64,000 nt of DNA. Origin: Pedobacter sp. SL55. Its GTDB lineage: Bacteria > Bacteroidota > Bacteroidia > Sphingobacteriales > Sphingobacteriaceae. Location: positions 1,240,001-1,304,000 of the forward strand of contig NZ_CP113059.1 in assembly GCF_026625705.1 (NCBI RefSeq), read 5' to 3'. The position numbers were made by a program, and so were the translations under genes. Positions 63,448 through 64,000 of this stretch are shown in pieces. The notes beneath the pieces were generated by a model that ran no database searches, was not told the DNA's origin, and was given only the letters and a program-made list of their open reading frames with translations. Every line of letters begins with the position of its first letter. Position 1 is the stretch's first letter.

Positions 63448-63711
63448 AGGGAAGTCTTCATCAGGAATGGGCTTTAGCTCTTTTTTCTTGTTTTTTAATA
63501 ATTTGATACCGATGAAATAAAGCGCAAAGTTTATAGTAACAAAAAGTCCAAAACCTATAAATGTTCCGATACGGTAACCAATATGGTGCGCTGTATTGCC
63601 ATCTGCAATTTTGGTATCACTATTAAATAGTATATTGATAAATAATGCGAGCAACATTAAACTGAAAAATGCAGCCAATAAAATCAAGAGAACGCCAAAA
63701 GCTTTTTTCAT
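63433..63711 (-). CDS. Small two-helix membrane protein of unknown function
   Basis: A 92-residue protein with two membrane helices (LLILLAAFFSLMLLALFINI and GTFIGFGLFVTINFALYFIG) and a basic-acidic tail KNKKKELKPIPDEDFPSQLR. Its 3' end overlaps the end of the convergent mechanosensitive channel gene by 15 bases. I do not recognise the family. Confidence 0.6.
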   Translation of the reverse strand: MKKAFGVLLILLAAFFSLMLLALFINILFNSDTKIADGNTAHHIGYRIGTFIGFGLFVTINFALYFIGIKLLKNKKKELKPIPDEDFPSQLR

Positions 63712-63838
63712 ATCCGAATATAAGTGTTTAATGGTAATGAAGCTATCAGATTTTATTCATCTTACTGTGTGTTTAAAAAATCATGATGGTTTCATTATCG
63801 AATATACATTAAACGCTATTTGAAACAACATAATTTTA

Positions 63839-63846
63839 TATATTTG
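63839..63846 (+). promoter_or_regulatory. -7 box TATATTTG before tRNA-Arg
   Basis: Perfect TAnnTTTG match 11 bases upstream of the tRNA, so transcription would start close to its 5' end. Confidence 0.6.
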
Positions 63847-63857
63847 CGCCCATAGTT

Positions 63858-63929
63858 GGCCCGGTAGTTCAACGGATAGAATAGATGTTTCCTAAACATT
63901 AGATAGCAGTTCGATTCTGCTCTGGGCTA
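63858..63929 (+). tRNA. tRNA-Arg (anticodon CCT)
   Basis: A 72-base cloverleaf. The acceptor stem GGCCCGG pairs with CTGGGCT (two G-T pairs). The D arm is GTTC / GAAT, the anticodon stem GATGT / ACATT encloses loop TTCCTAA with anticodon CCT, and the T stem AGCAG / CTGCT encloses TTCGATT. The discriminator is A and no CCA is encoded. It reads AGG codons. Confidence 0.93.
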
Positions 63930-64000
63930 CTTTTTAAAGCATCAATCAGTAAAATGGTTGGTGCTTTTTTGTTTTTTTGCAAACAATTGCTTGATAAAGT

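Noticed and set aside
63858..63929. tRNA-Arg as an attachment site of a genomic island
   Set aside because: No integrase gene and no repeat of the tRNA 3' end were seen in the window.

Overview
The window looks like chromosome of a Bacteroidota bacterium, most likely a Sphingobacteriaceae member close to Pedobacter. This is inferred from three SusC/SusD pairs, a gldH gliding-motility gene, a holB-PSP1(RicT)-gldH cluster, TAnnTTTG-type -7 promoter boxes, lipoprotein signals with SxxC lipoboxes, and many AT-rich intergenic palindromes. No database search was possible; every name rests on motifs and overall sequence character.

Layout. 0-4.7 kb: a frameshifted topoisomerase IB, a small membrane protein, a Crp/Fnr regulator, a SugE-type exporter, an ECF sigma/membrane anti-sigma pair and a DUF2911 protein. 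4.8-13.6 kb: a GH9 cellulase-like enzyme fused to a polysaccharide-deacetylase domain, a frameshifted PEP carboxylase, an ElaA-type acetyltransferase and a TonB-dependent receptor. 13.6-20.6 kb: an AT-rich accessory island with a HipA-like kinase/DUF3037 pair followed by an overlapping three-gene operon (McrB-like coiled-coil AAA ATPase, 80-residue protein, DUF2357/PD-(D/E)XK nuclease); this is the best candidate for an unusual, probably defensive, system. 20.6-36.9 kb: an M49-like metallopeptidase, an amidase, a frameshifted PAP2 phosphatase, a peroxiredoxin-thioredoxin-DUF6952 cluster, aspS, two broken secreted-protein genes, holB, a RicT-like protein, gldH, a thioredoxin-like protein and murF. 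37-57 kb: an M14 carboxypeptidase and three SusC/SusD nutrient-uptake operons with nearly identical 5' ends, plus a decayed IS1595-family element that appears to have cut a small secreted-protein gene. 57-64 kb: DoxX, a HepT/MntA toxin-antitoxin pair, a frameshifted LD-carboxypeptidase, metG, a DUF559 nuclease gene enclosed by inverted repeats, an MscS channel and tRNA-Arg(CCT).

Two themes run across the window. First, several genes are broken by single-base indels with the protein continuing in another frame (topoisomerase IB, ppc, PAP2, DUF4932, fibronectin-type protein, LD-carboxypeptidase, transposase). Long genes elsewhere are intact, so both assembly error and real decay must be considered. 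Second, intergenic spaces hold at least six families of imperfect palindromes. One family brackets the DUF559 nuclease gene and also occurs as a gene-free pair next to the defence-like island, which makes a nuclease-linked repeat element plausible.
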